Shown here one piece after another: positions 1 to 7,353 of a DNA stretch of 18,518 nt (position 1 is the first letter of the stretch; each line of letters begins with the position of its first letter). The position numbers and the translations under genes were made by a program. This DNA is from Actinotignum schaalii_C (GTDB lineage: Bacteria > Actinomycetota > Actinomycetes > Actinomycetales > Actinomycetaceae): NCBI RefSeq assembly GCF_034119425.1, contig NZ_JAWUEL010000038.1:1-18518 (forward strand). Reading direction: 5' to 3'. The notes beneath the pieces were generated by a model. That model ran no database searches and was not told the origin of the DNA. It saw only the letters and a program-made list of their open reading frames with translations.

Positions 1-1986
1 GGTCAGGGTCGGCCCACGGGCGGTTTCACCCGCAGTGGCGGGCGCTCGCGCGGCGGTTCCACCGCCGGTGCTTTCGGGCGCCGCGGAGGTGGCGGAGGCC
101 GCAAGTCCAAGCGGACCCGGCGCGAAGAATACGAGGCACAGTCCTCGCCAATGCTTTCCGGCGTCCAGGTTCCCCGCGGGGATGGCTCCACCGTGGTGCG
201 CCTGCGCCAGGGTGCTTCGCTGGCGGACTTCGCCGAACGTATCGGTGCGTCCTCGGCGGCCCTCATCACCGTGCTCTTCCGCATGGGCGAAATGGCCACG
301 ATGAACCAGTCGCTGGACGAAGATACCTTCAAGCTGCTGGGAGCCGAACTCGGCTACGAGGTGGAAGTTCTCTCCGCTGAGGATGAGGATCGTGAAATCC
401 TGGAGAGCTTCGATATTAACCTCGAAGAAGAAGAGCTCCTGGAAGACGAAGAGAACCTCAAGCCGCGTCCCCCGGTTGTTACCGTTATGGGCCACGTGGA
501 CCACGGTAAAACCAAGCTCCTCGATGCGTTCCGCCACTCGCGGGTGGAAGGTACCGAATCGGGCGGTATTACCCAGGCCATCGGTGCTTTCCAGACCGAT
601 ATCGAATACGAAGGCGAAACCCGGGCGATCACGTTCATTGATACCCCCGGTCACGAAGCCTTCACCCAGATGCGCGCCCGCGGTGCGGATATTACCGACA
701 TCGCGATCCTCGTGGTCGCCGCGGACGACGGTGTGATGCCCCAGACGGTGGAAGCTATCAACCACGCGCAATCCGCGGGTGTGAAGATCATCGTCGCGGT
801 CAACAAGATCGACGTGGAAGGCGCCAACCCGCAGAAGGTGCGCAGCCAGCTAACCGAATACGGCCTCATCGCCGAAGAATACGGCGGGGACACCATGTTC
901 CTCGACGTGTCGGCCAAGCAGCGTATCGGCATCGACGATCTCCTCGAAGCCATCCTTTACGTGGCCGATGCCGAACTGGAACTCAAGGCCAATCCGGATC
1001 GCACCGCGCGCGGTGTTGCCATCGAAGCGAAGCTCGATCAGGGCCGCGGTTCGGTGATTACCGCACTGGTGCAAACCGGTACGCTGCGGATCTCCGATCC
1101 CATCGTGGTGGGTATTGCCCACGGGCGCGTGCGTGCCATGTTCGATGCCAGCGGCAACCCGGTCAAGGAAGCCGGCCCCTCCATGCCGGTCCAGGTGCTC
1201 GGCTTGGACGCGGTGCCCTCCGCCGGGGATGCCTTCCTCGTGGCAGACGACGAACGAACCGCACGCCAAATTGCCGAACAGCGCGAGTCGGCCCAACGGG
1301 CGGCTTCTCTGGCACGGCGTCGCAAGCGCGTCTCGCTGGAGAACCTCGGGGATGTCCTTAAGGAAGGCAGCGTCGAAACGCTCAACCTTATTATCAAGGG
1401 CGATTCCTCCGGTGCGGTGGAAGCGCTGGAATCCTCGCTTCTCGATATTGAGGTCGACGACGAAGTGGCGCTGCAGATCATCCACCGTGGTGTGGGTGCT
1501 ATCACCCAGAACGACGTCAATCTCGCAACCGTTGATAACGCCGTCATTATCGGTTTCAATGTGCGCCCGGCGGAACGCGTAGCGGATCTGGCCGAACGCG
1601 AAGGCGTGGAGATGAAGTTCTACTCGGTCATCTACCAGGCCATCGAGGAAGTGGAAGCGGCCCTCAAGGGCATGCTCAAGCCCGTTCTCGAGGAAGTTCA
1701 GCTGGGCAGCGCCGAAGTGCGCCAGCTCTTCCGCTCGGGCAAGGCCGGCACCATTGCCGGCTCCATTGTCCGCACTGGCGCGATCAAGCGCGGGGCGAAG
1801 GCACGGTTGGTACGCGACGGCGTCGTGGTACAACCCGAGCTCGAAATTGTCTCGCTGCGCCGCGAAAAGGACGATGTTACCGAAGTACGCGAAGGCTACG
1901 AATGCGGCATTACGCTCGGCTACCGCGATATTCACGAAGGCGACATTATTGAAACCTTCGAGATGCAGGAGAAGGCTCGCAGCTAG
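1..1986 (+). CDS. infB: Translation initiation factor IF-2 (3' part, 5' end cut by window)
   Basis: IF-2 is the GTPase that brings initiator fMet-tRNA to the 30S subunit and promotes subunit joining. The frame is open from base 1 to the TAG at 1984-1986, so about 661 residues are present and the start lies upstream. The first ~45 residues are the Gly/Arg-rich linker typical of actinobacterial IF-2. Next comes the IF2_N helical domain (around 150-360) and an acidic stretch of Glu/Asp (around 420-460). The G domain follows: G1 GHVDHGKT (490-513), effector GGITQ (562-576), G3 DTPGHE (640-657), G4 NKID (802-813) and G5 SAK (910-918). Domains II, III and the C-terminal fMet-tRNA-binding domain complete it. 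The ATG at 151 is internal: the reading frame and the family linker continue upstream of it. It is followed by rbfA after 88 bases, as in most bacteria. Identity is certain; only the N-terminus is unseen. Confidence 0.98.
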   Translation, partial: GQGRPTGGFTRSGGRSRGGSTAGAFGRRGGGGGRKSKRTRREEYEAQSSPMLSGVQVPRGDGSTVVRLRQGASLADFAERIGASSAALITVLFRMGEMATMNQSLDEDTFKLLGAELGYEVEVLSAEDEDREILESFDINLEEEELLEDEENLKPRPPVVTVMGHVDHGKTKLLDAFRHSRVEGTESGGITQAIGAFQTDIEYEGETRAITFIDTPGHEAFTQMRARGADITDIAILVVAADDGVMPQTVEAINHAQSAGVKIIVAVNKIDVEGANPQKVRSQLTEYGLIAEEYGGDTMFLDVSAKQRIGIDDLLEAILYVADAELELKANPDRTARGVAIEAKLDQGRGSVITALVQTGTLRISDPIVVGIAHGRVRAMFDASGNPVKEAGPSMPVQVLGLDAVPSAGDAFLVADDERTARQIAEQRESAQRAASLARRRKRVSLENLGDVLKEGSVETLNLIIKGDSSGAVEALESSLLDIEVDDEVALQIIHRGVGAITQNDVNLATVDNAVIIGFNVRPAERVADLAEREGVEMKFYSVIYQAIEEVEAALKGMLKPVLEEVQLGSAEVRQLFRSGKAGTIAGSIVRTGAIKRGAKARLVRDGVVVQPELEIVSLRREKDDVTEVREGYECGITLGYRDIHEGDIIETFEMQEKARS

Positions 1987-2004
1987 GGGCCAGTTCTGAG
2001 GAAT

Positions 2005-2047
2005 GTTGCGGCCCGCCGGATCGCCACTGGCGCTGGCGGGCCGCAGC
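2005..2047 (+). promoter_or_regulatory. Intercistronic stem-loop between infB and rbfA
   Basis: The arms at 2005-2017 and 2035-2047 pair over 13 bp, with one G-U wobble, around a 17-base loop that can itself form a small CGCC/GGCG hairpin. No T-run follows, so this is not a classical intrinsic terminator. It ends 15 bases before the rbfA Shine-Dalgarno. A role as mRNA stabiliser, processing site or partial attenuator is inference. Confidence 0.6.
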
Positions 2048-2074
2048 ATATCACCAGTAATAAAGGAGACGAAG

Positions 2075-2605
2075 ATGGCTAATCCCCGTGCGGAACGGGT
2101 GGCGAAACGCATCCAGCAGATCGTGGCGCAAACCATTAACACCCGTATGAAAGACCCACGCCTGAATATGGTGACCATTACCGATACCCGGGTGACCGGT
2201 GATCTCCAGCATGCCACCGTATTCTTCACCGCGATCGGGCACGAGCACCAGGTGAAAGATGCCGCCCGCGGACTGGAAGCGGCCAAGGGCGCGTTGCGCT
2301 CGGAAGTGGGGCGCCAGCTCGGCTTGCGGCTCACCCCTACCCTGGAATTCGTGGCCGACGAACTACCCGAAGGTGCCCGCACTTTTGAGGATGTGTTGGC
2401 CGCGGCCCTGCACCGTGATGCCGAACTGGCGCGCAACGCGGAGGGAAAGGAATACGCGGGGGAAGCCGATCCCTACCGTAAGCCCCGTGAGGTAACGGAG
2501 GACGGTGGTGCCACCCCGTCAGGCTCCGAGGCACCGTCGCTCCCGCATGCTCCGTCTGCCCCGGAGGCACCGCATGAAACCGATGCGCCAGAATCCTTGG
2601 CCTGA
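2075..2605 (+). CDS. rbfA: 30S ribosome-binding factor A (RbfA)
   Basis: RbfA is a small KH-fold protein that binds the 30S subunit during late 16S rRNA maturation and cold adaptation. The product is 176 residues. The start MANPRAERVAKRIQQIV, the MKDPRLNMVTITDTRV segment and the ELPEGARTFEDVL segment near residues 90-110 are characteristic of the family. The KH-like core ends near residue 125, and the remaining ~50 residues are a Pro/Glu/Ala/Ser-rich low-complexity tail. The ATG at 2075 is chosen because AAAGGAG (2062-2068) lies just before it. The in-frame ATG at 2003 would put the intercistronic hairpin inside the gene and add residues foreign to the family. Its last 32 bases overlap truB, suggesting translational coupling. 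Confidence 0.95.
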   Translation: MANPRAERVAKRIQQIVAQTINTRMKDPRLNMVTITDTRVTGDLQHATVFFTAIGHEHQVKDAARGLEAAKGALRSEVGRQLGLRLTPTLEFVADELPEGARTFEDVLAAALHRDAELARNAEGKEYAGEADPYRKPREVTEDGGATPSGSEAPSLPHAPSAPEAPHETDAPESLA

Positions 2606-3686
2606 TCTACCCCGCGCGCAGTATCCGGCGCCGAGCGGCGTTCTGATTATTGATAAACCCGCCGGAGTGACCTCCCACGATGTCGTTGCCGCGCTGCGTC
2701 GTTTATGCGCCACCCGCAAAGTGGGGCATGCCGGCACTCTCGACCCGATGGCCACCGGGGTGCTTGTGGTGGGCATCGGCGCAGGTACCCGGCTCCTCAC
2801 CTACCTGAGCGGAGCCGATAAAGACTACCGGGCCACGTTTACACTCGGCATCGGCTCCGATACCGAGGACTGCACCGGTACCGTCACGTCCGCTCCAGGT
2901 TTTTCTGGAACGACGGCGCAGCTTGACGCTGCCCTCTCCTCCCTACAAGGTGACATCTCCCAGGTGCCCTCGGCGTATTCGGCCAAGAAGATCGCCGGCA
3001 AGCGGGCCTATGACCTGGCTCGAGCTGGCCAGGAGGTGGTGCTCGATGCGGTGCCGGTTCATATCGCGCGGCTGGAGCGTAGCGGGGAGCTCCGTTGGCG
3101 CCACGTGGAGACCGATAACGTGGTGGTACCGGATGGCGCGGCTCTGGGGGATGGTGCGCATCAGGTCGAAGCCGAAGAAGCACCGCTATCGGTTGCGGAT
3201 GTTGATGTGGAAGTGAGCTGCTCCTCGGGTACGTACGTCCGCGCCCTAGCCCGCGATACCGGGATAGCGCTGGGATGCGCGGCCCTTATGAGCTCGTTGC
3301 GACGCACCCGCGTAGGTGGCTTCAGCCAAGACGAAGCGGTGAGCATAGCGGAATTGGCGCAACTGGTGGAGAACGGGGCACAGCTCCCGGTCATCCCGCT
3401 GGCACAGGTGGCCGCTCGTGCGCTGCCAACAGCACAGATTGACCCATCTGAAGCCGAATCTGTGCGTCACGGCCAGTTCCTCAAAGTGCGGGGGAGAGAA
3501 GTGACTTCTGCCGGAGTAATGGCACCGGAGGACGGGCTCGCTCGAGGAATGGCGCAGGCAGATACCCCCGGTGTGGGAAGTGAAGCTGGCACCGTTGCCC
3601 TGCTGCGCGATGATGACCTTGTTGCGGTTGTGCACCGGCACGGGGATACTTTCCGGCCGGCCACAGTATTCCCTCTCGGCGTGTAG
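2574..3686 (+). CDS. truB: tRNA pseudouridine(55) synthase TruB
   Basis: TruB converts U55 in the T-loop of tRNAs to pseudouridine. The product is 370 residues from the ATG at 2574, which has GGAGG (2563-2567) six bases upstream, inside the rbfA tail; ATG 2583 is a weaker alternative. The N-terminus shows GVLIIDKPAGVTSHDVV. The catalytic motif GHAGTLDPMATGVL (residues 51-64) carries Asp57 as nucleophile. Further family segments are YSAKKIAGKRAYDLAR (135-150), CSSGTYVRALARDTG (216-230) and LRRTRVGGF (242-250). A PUA-like C-terminal region follows from about residue 280. At 370 residues it is longer than many bacterial TruB proteins: there is an acidic insert around residues 170-207 and a further stretch near 312-340. 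It lies in the infB-rbfA-truB operon, which here ends at a convergent gene pair rather than running directly into ribF. Confidence 0.97.
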   Translation: MKPMRQNPWPDLPRAQYPAPSGVLIIDKPAGVTSHDVVAALRRLCATRKVGHAGTLDPMATGVLVVGIGAGTRLLTYLSGADKDYRATFTLGIGSDTEDCTGTVTSAPGFSGTTAQLDAALSSLQGDISQVPSAYSAKKIAGKRAYDLARAGQEVVLDAVPVHIARLERSGELRWRHVETDNVVVPDGAALGDGAHQVEAEEAPLSVADVDVEVSCSSGTYVRALARDTGIALGCAALMSSLRRTRVGGFSQDEAVSIAELAQLVENGAQLPVIPLAQVAARALPTAQIDPSEAESVRHGQFLKVRGREVTSAGVMAPEDGLARGMAQADTPGVGSEAGTVALLRDDDLVAVVHRHGDTFRPATVFPLGV

Positions 3687-3690
3687 ACGC

Positions 3691-3733
3691 ATAAAAATTC
3701 CCGCGCCGGCACCGTGAAGGTGACCGGCGCGGG
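3691..3733 (-). terminator. Intrinsic terminator of the DUF4862/kinase transcript, hairpin shared with truB
   Basis: Arms CCCGCGCCGG (3700-3709) and CCGGCGCGGG (3724-3733) form a perfect 10-bp G+C stem. Read on the minus strand, the hairpin is followed by AATTTTTAT (3699-3691), a good U-tract, so it works best for the leftward transcript. On the + strand no T-run follows, but the same hairpin may help end the truB transcript. It lies in the 76-base convergent gap. Confidence 0.8.
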
Positions 3734-3762
3734 GTGATGCATGCGCTAGCGGTAATGTGCGG

Positions 3763-4662
3763 CTAGTTCGCTACCGCGGCACGGTGAATATGCTCAAGCA
3801 TGGCCACGCGCTCGGGCAAGGAAGCATTGGCCGGCACGCAGATCTTAGCACCTAGGTACTGCGCCCCGCCCTCACGAGCGGCGGTGGCACAGCGGGTGAT
3901 TTCTCCCGCCGTCATAATCGATGTTGGTTCATCGGTCTGCGAGGGGAGATGCCCATCAATCCAGGAGTAGCCGTACTGGGTTTCTGCCGGGCCCGCCCCG
4001 GAGAACATGAGACCTGCAAGTACCCCCGCCTGTCCGCACGCCTCGATATGGGCGAAAGCAGTATCCGCGCTACGTTCCTCGAGTGCGGAGCGGCCCCAGT
4101 TAATGTGGATACCCAGGCCCAGCTCTTGGCAGATGGCGATTTCTTCCTCGAGAGCAAGGAAGCCCTTTTCCGGAGCTTGACCTTCAATATAGCGGTCACA
4201 ATGCTCAATCACCGGAACTGCCCCGGACCAATCCCACTCCGATAGCTCGGCAAGGGAGGCGCGGAAAGCTGCGCCGTCGGCCTGCTTTGTGGGGGCTGAA
4301 TGGAGCTGCACCTTCGTGATGACGGGGCGGCCGCTGAGCTGAGAGAGGGAGGCAACGGCGTCGCGAATCTCGCGGGTGAAAGCGAGAGCGGCCGCGCGGC
4401 CCTCCTCGTCGGGGGAGGCCAGTCCGAAAGCCGGGTTTTTGCCGACGTTCTGCATGGTGCCGGGAATCGCGGTAATTGTGTTAAGTGTCCAGTGCGGGGC
4501 GATCACATCCGCAATAGTCTTGGCATCGCTGGCCAGGACTCCGGGGAAAGGAATCTCGATTCCGGAGATCCATTCCTGCTCCGCCAGCAGATGATAGTAG
4601 TCGGGCTGCGAGGCAGGTTCGGGGAGCGAAGCATACGCCCCAACAACGAAGGGGAGTGTCAT
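3763..4662 (-). CDS. DUF4862 family protein, probable TIM-barrel sugar-related enzyme
   Basis: A 299-residue soluble protein with no signal peptide or membrane segment. I recognise the pattern of the DUF4862 family, found mostly in actinobacteria: VGAYASLP at the N-terminus, IPGTMQNVGKNPAFGLAS (residues 66-83), VQLHSAP (118-124), VIEHCDRYIEGQAPEKGF (151-168), HINWGRSALE (186-195) and LMFSGAG (218-224). The alternation of short strands ending in His/Glu/Asp and helices suggests a xylose-isomerase-like TIM barrel. Candidate metal or catalytic residues are Glu36, His121, Glu153, His154 and Asp156 (inference). The ATG at 4662 has GGAAGG upstream and begins only 23 bases after the kinase stop, so the two are one transcript ending at the hairpin at 3691-3733. 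The reaction is unknown; isomerase or epimerase action on the kinase's sugar is the most economical guess. Confidence 0.85.
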   Translation of the reverse strand: MTLPFVVGAYASLPEPASQPDYYHLLAEQEWISGIEIPFPGVLASDAKTIADVIAPHWTLNTITAIPGTMQNVGKNPAFGLASPDEEGRAAALAFTREIRDAVASLSQLSGRPVITKVQLHSAPTKQADGAAFRASLAELSEWDWSGAVPVIEHCDRYIEGQAPEKGFLALEEEIAICQELGLGIHINWGRSALEERSADTAFAHIEACGQAGVLAGLMFSGAGPAETQYGYSWIDGHLPSQTDEPTSIMTAGEITRCATAAREGGAQYLGAKICVPANASLPERVAMLEHIHRAAVAN

Positions 4663-4685
4663 TTATTTTCCTTCCAAAATAATAC

Positions 4686-5639
4686 TTAACGTAGCGCCGG
4701 ATCGCCGGTGCGGACGGTGTCCACCTCCGCGGGAGTGGGGGAGTACGCACCGTCGTGGCTGACGGTCAGCCCCGCCGTAATAACCGCCTGGTGCAGGGCG
4801 GGGCGTACGTCAGAGAAATGGGCTGCGCGCAGGCGCTGCTTGGCTTCCACCGAGCCGAGGAGCCCGGCCTCCAAGAGCCCGGCCAGCATCCCGGCCATGA
4901 AGGAATCACCGGCACCTACCGTGTCTCCCAGCTCCACATTAAGCGGATCGACGACGAGCATATCGCGTTCCCCGGCTAGCTTGACATAAGCACCCCACGG
5001 CCCGCGGGTGACCACCACCATGCCAGGCCCGGAGGTAACCCACCGGCGCATAATCCGCTCCACCGGCTCACCGGGGTAGAGCCATTCGAGGTCCTCATCA
5101 GAGGCCTTGACCACATCGCACAGTGCCACCAGTTCCTCAATGCTCTCCCGCACCTTTTCGGGAGAACCCATCAGATCCGGGCGGGCATTCGGATCATAAG
5201 AAACTGTGCCGGTGAGGGCCTGGCGCTTGACGGCGCGCAAAATCTTCTTGCTCGAGGTGCCCACCACCGCAGAGTACGAACCACAGTGCAGGTGCCCCAC
5301 CGTATCCGGGTCCGGAATCTCGGGGAGGTCCGATTCGACGTCGAACTCATAACGCGCCCGGCCCTCCGCGTCGAGGAAAGCGCTCGCGGTGGTGGTGCGA
5401 CTGGCGCCGTCGGACCCGGGGACAATCTCCACACCCATGGCGGCTGCCTGCGCAGCGATTCGTTCCCCGCGCTCATCACGTCCGAACCAGGTAGCGAGCT
5501 CCACGTGCTGGCCGAGTCGGGAGACACCGGATGCCACATTGAGAAGTGAACCGCCCACGACCTCAGTGCCCGGTCCGGTCTCTCCCTCACGGATAATAAT
5601 GTCCACAAGCGCTTCACCGGCGCTCACAAATCGTGCCAT
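4686..5639 (-). CDS. PfkB-family carbohydrate kinase (fructokinase-like)
   Basis: Predicted to transfer phosphate from ATP to a sugar in the cytoplasm. The product is 317 residues from the ATG at 5639, preceded on the minus strand by GGGAGG with a six-base gap. The frame stays open up to 5807, but that extension lacks family sequence. Ribokinase-fold signatures are the N-terminal FVSAGEALVDII, the di-Gly VVGGSLLNVASGVSRLG (residues 27-43), VSYDPNARPDL (146-156), KASDEDLEWLYP (178-189), VVTRGPWGAYV (209-219) and GDTVGAGDSFMAGMLAGLL (238-256). The last is the PfkB signature, with Asp245 as catalytic base and GAGD as anion hole. The overall pattern best fits fructokinases, but the substrate cannot be read from sequence. 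It is followed by the DUF4862 gene. It is divergent from ribF across a 239-base control region. Confidence 0.93.
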   Translation of the reverse strand: MARFVSAGEALVDIIIREGETGPGTEVVGGSLLNVASGVSRLGQHVELATWFGRDERGERIAAQAAAMGVEIVPGSDGASRTTTASAFLDAEGRARYEFDVESDLPEIPDPDTVGHLHCGSYSAVVGTSSKKILRAVKRQALTGTVSYDPNARPDLMGSPEKVRESIEELVALCDVVKASDEDLEWLYPGEPVERIMRRWVTSGPGMVVVTRGPWGAYVKLAGERDMLVVDPLNVELGDTVGAGDSFMAGMLAGLLEAGLLGSVEAKQRLRAAHFSDVRPALHQAVITAGLTVSHDGAYSPTPAEVDTVRTGDPALR

Positions 5640-5815
5640 TGGTGCCTCCCATCGCCACAGCTGTTCTGCGCGCAGGCCCGGGGCACCGTAACCTGGCTGC
5701 CCGACGCTGCGCACGCTTTCTTCGCGTACCAGTTTATCTGGAAAATCACCGGGATTTTGGGGTATACGGGGCACGAACGGCCCTGCGCCATGACGGAAAA
5801 ATGTCAAGCCCGCGC

Positions 5816-5840
5816 GCGCAAAAAATTTTGGTTTTTGCGC
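5816..5840. repeat. Palindrome, candidate operator
   Basis: GCGCAAAAA (5816-5824) and TTTTTGCGC (5832-5840) are perfect 9-bp inverted arms around a seven-base A/T-rich centre. The element lies just upstream of the minus-strand TTGACA (5807-5802) and about 25 bases upstream of the proposed ribF -10. A dimeric regulator could therefore affect both directions. It is not placed like a terminator, because no gene reads into it from either side. No regulator gene is adjacent, and the symmetry differs from the central-CG LacI type. Confidence 0.6.
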
Positions 5841-5865
5841 ACGTGGGATAACGGTGGGGATAAGC

Positions 5866-5871
5866 TACCCT
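5866..5871 (+). promoter_or_regulatory. Candidate -10 box for ribF
   Basis: TACCCT fits the actinobacterial TANNNT -10 pattern and lies exactly seven bases before the GTG start, so transcription would begin at or next to the start codon. An overlapping TAAGCT (5861-5866) is an alternative. No convincing -35 is seen. GGAG (5872-5875) is only three bases from the GTG, too close for a standard Shine-Dalgarno. Confidence 0.45.
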
Positions 5872-5878
5872 GGAGAAC

Positions 5879-6871
5879 GTGCAGATTTGGACATCTCCCT
5901 TAGATATTTCGCCGGATTTTGACCGGAGCGTGGTGACCTTCGGGGTATACGACGGCGTCCACCGTGGGCACCGCGCCGTTCTCACCCGCGCGGTTGATAT
6001 TGGCCGGGAACTCGGTTGGCCCGTTATTGTTCTCACGTTTGATCCCCATCCGGCCACCGTCCACCGCCCCGAGGCGCATATTCGCCTCGTTATGAGCCTG
6101 CAAGATCGTATTAACCGCATTGAAACGCTGGGAGTGGATGCGCTCTATCTCCAGCATTACGACGCGGCCTACGCCCGCGCCACCGCCGCGGAATTTGTGC
6201 GGGATCAGCTTGTGGGCCAACTCCGGGCCGGTTTCGTGGTGGTTGGGCACGATGCCCGCTTCGGGGCGGGGAATACCGGGGATGAGGCGGTGCTGCGCCG
6301 CTTCGGTACCGAGCTGGGTTTCGGTGTGGAAATCGTAGGAGACCGCTGTGACGCCGAGGGGGAACGGTGGTCCTCTACTCGGGTGCGCGCCGCGCTTGCT
6401 ACCGGTGATGTCGCTAGCGCCGCGCAGATCCTGGGGCGCCCGCACCGTATTCACGGCACCGTGGTACACGGGGCACGGCGCGGGCGCGAATTGGGGTTCC
6501 CCACCGCCAATCTCAGCGGGGATGATTTGGGCGAAGTTCCCGCGGATGGCGTGTACGCCGGGTGGCTGGTGCGCCATATTCCAGGTGGTACCGCCGAAGA
6601 ATATCTCCCGGCGGCCATCTCGGTGGGCACCAATCCTCAATTCGAGGGCCAGGAACGCACCGTGGAAGCCCACGTACTCGGGCGTAGCGATCTCAACCTC
6701 TACGGAGAACCCATCAGTATCGATTTCGTTTCCCGTATCCGCCCCATGCTCACATTCGGTTCGGTTGATGAATTGTTGACTCGGATCGACATGGACGTTT
6801 TGGAAACCGCAGACCGACTGGGTGTTCCGCCCGCCGGACGTGTCCCACCCGGGTCAGTGCAGGCCTCATGA
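5879..6871 (+). CDS. ribF: Bifunctional riboflavin kinase / FAD synthetase RibF
   Basis: RibF phosphorylates riboflavin to FMN and adenylylates FMN to FAD. The product is 330 residues. The N-terminal nucleotidyltransferase domain shows VVTFGVYDGVHRGHRAVL (residues 18-35, HxGH type), VLTFDPHP (51-58), VVGHDARFGAGNTG (121-134) and SSTRVRAAL (165-173). The C-terminal riboflavin kinase domain shows GRPHRIHGTVVHGARRGREL (186-205) leading into GFPTANL, PADGVYAGW (221-229), VGTNPQFEGQERTVEAHVLG (249-268) and DLNLYGEPISIDFV. The start is taken as GTG 5879; it is poor in Shine-Dalgarno and may be read from a leaderless mRNA. In many bacteria ribF directly follows truB. Here a minus-strand two-gene cassette separates them. 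Confidence 0.96.
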   Translation: MQIWTSPLDISPDFDRSVVTFGVYDGVHRGHRAVLTRAVDIGRELGWPVIVLTFDPHPATVHRPEAHIRLVMSLQDRINRIETLGVDALYLQHYDAAYARATAAEFVRDQLVGQLRAGFVVVGHDARFGAGNTGDEAVLRRFGTELGFGVEIVGDRCDAEGERWSSTRVRAALATGDVASAAQILGRPHRIHGTVVHGARRGRELGFPTANLSGDDLGEVPADGVYAGWLVRHIPGGTAEEYLPAAISVGTNPQFEGQERTVEAHVLGRSDLNLYGEPISIDFVSRIRPMLTFGSVDELLTRIDMDVLETADRLGVPPAGRVPPGSVQAS

Positions 6872-6917
6872 CCGGCCGCATCATCAGCACGGTCGGGAAA
6901 CGGCGTGCAGCATTCGC

Positions 6918-6923
6918 TAGGGT
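6918..6923 (+). promoter_or_regulatory. Candidate -10 box for the small membrane protein gene
   Basis: TAGGGT ends six bases before the ATG at 6930, a spacing that would give a leaderless transcript. The same bases can be read as a weak AGGG Shine-Dalgarno, so the two readings compete. No clear -35 is visible. Confidence 0.4.
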
Positions 6924-6929
6924 AGGTGC

Positions 6930-7310
6930 ATGAGTACATTCGCTCTTCGCGTCGCCATTAATGCTCTTGCGCTGTGGGTGGCCACGCTCTTGATCCCCGG
7001 TCTGGCAATGGTGGGGGAGGCCCCCGATACCCTCCGTCTCATTGGATGGTTCGTGGTGGCCGGCCTCATTCTTGCCATCCTTAACGCGGTTATCCGCCCG
7101 ATCCTGAAATTCCTTTCCTTCCCGCTCTATATCCTCACCCTCGGGCTCTTCTCCCTCGTGGTCAACGCGGCGATGATCTCGCTCACCGCCTGGGCCTCCC
7201 AGAGCTTGGCGGTGCACCTGGTTGTGGGCAGCTTCTGGGCGGCCCTCTTCGGTGGGATTGTGGTCTCCCTCGTCAATATGGCGCTCAGCGGTTTCGTCGA
7301 TCGCTCCTAG
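6930..7310 (+). CDS. Small four-helix membrane protein, phage holin 4_2 / YvlD-like family
   Basis: A 126-residue, strongly hydrophobic protein. Four membrane segments are apparent: about residues 8-28, 37-55, 62-87 and 96-118. The signature around helix 2 to helix 3, with LAILNAVIRPILKFLSFPLYILTLGLF split over residues 48-74, is typical of the conserved membrane family named 'phage holin family 4 superfamily IV' (YvlD-like). The name is historical. These genes are common chromosomal genes in actinobacteria, and no phage gene lies near. Function is unknown; membrane or envelope homeostasis is the usual suggestion. It starts 58 bases after ribF and ends before a strong hairpin (7354-7381). Confidence 0.88.
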   Translation: MSTFALRVAINALALWVATLLIPGLAMVGEAPDTLRLIGWFVVAGLILAILNAVIRPILKFLSFPLYILTLGLFSLVVNAAMISLTAWASQSLAVHLVVGSFWAALFGGIVVSLVNMALSGFVDRS

Positions 7311-7353
7311 CTACCTGCCATCGACCGGCCAAGAGAAAGCGGGGAAGGCCACA

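Larger units (their letters stand above)
5640..5878. promoter_or_regulatory. Divergent control region between the kinase and ribF
   Basis: This 239-base gap must drive both the leftward kinase/DUF4862 pair and rightward ribF. For the kinase, a minus-strand TAAACT (5736-5731) is a possible -10. A perfect minus-strand TTGACA (5807-5802) is also present, but no -10 sits at the right distance from it. For ribF, TACCCT (5866-5871) lies seven bases before the GTG. A palindrome sits at 5816-5840. The A/T-rich tract 5816-5836 stands out from the surrounding G+C. No open frame here looks like a gene. Confidence 0.55.

Noticed and set aside
850..2436. 528-codon minus-strand frame across infB and rbfA
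   Set aside because: Antisense shadow of two recognised genes, with no recognisable protein pattern.
5640..5807. Longer N-terminus of the PfkB kinase from 5807
   Set aside because: The family begins at MARFVSAGEALVD, which has a proper Shine-Dalgarno. The extension overlaps the control region.
5802..5807. Perfect minus-strand TTGACA as the -35 of the kinase promoter
   Set aside because: No TANNNT lies 16-19 bases downstream on that strand, so it may be chance. It is kept only as a note in the control region.
6930..7310. Prophage remnant suggested by the holin-like name
   Set aside because: No integrase, lysin or structural gene and no attachment repeats are nearby. The family is common on bacterial chromosomes.
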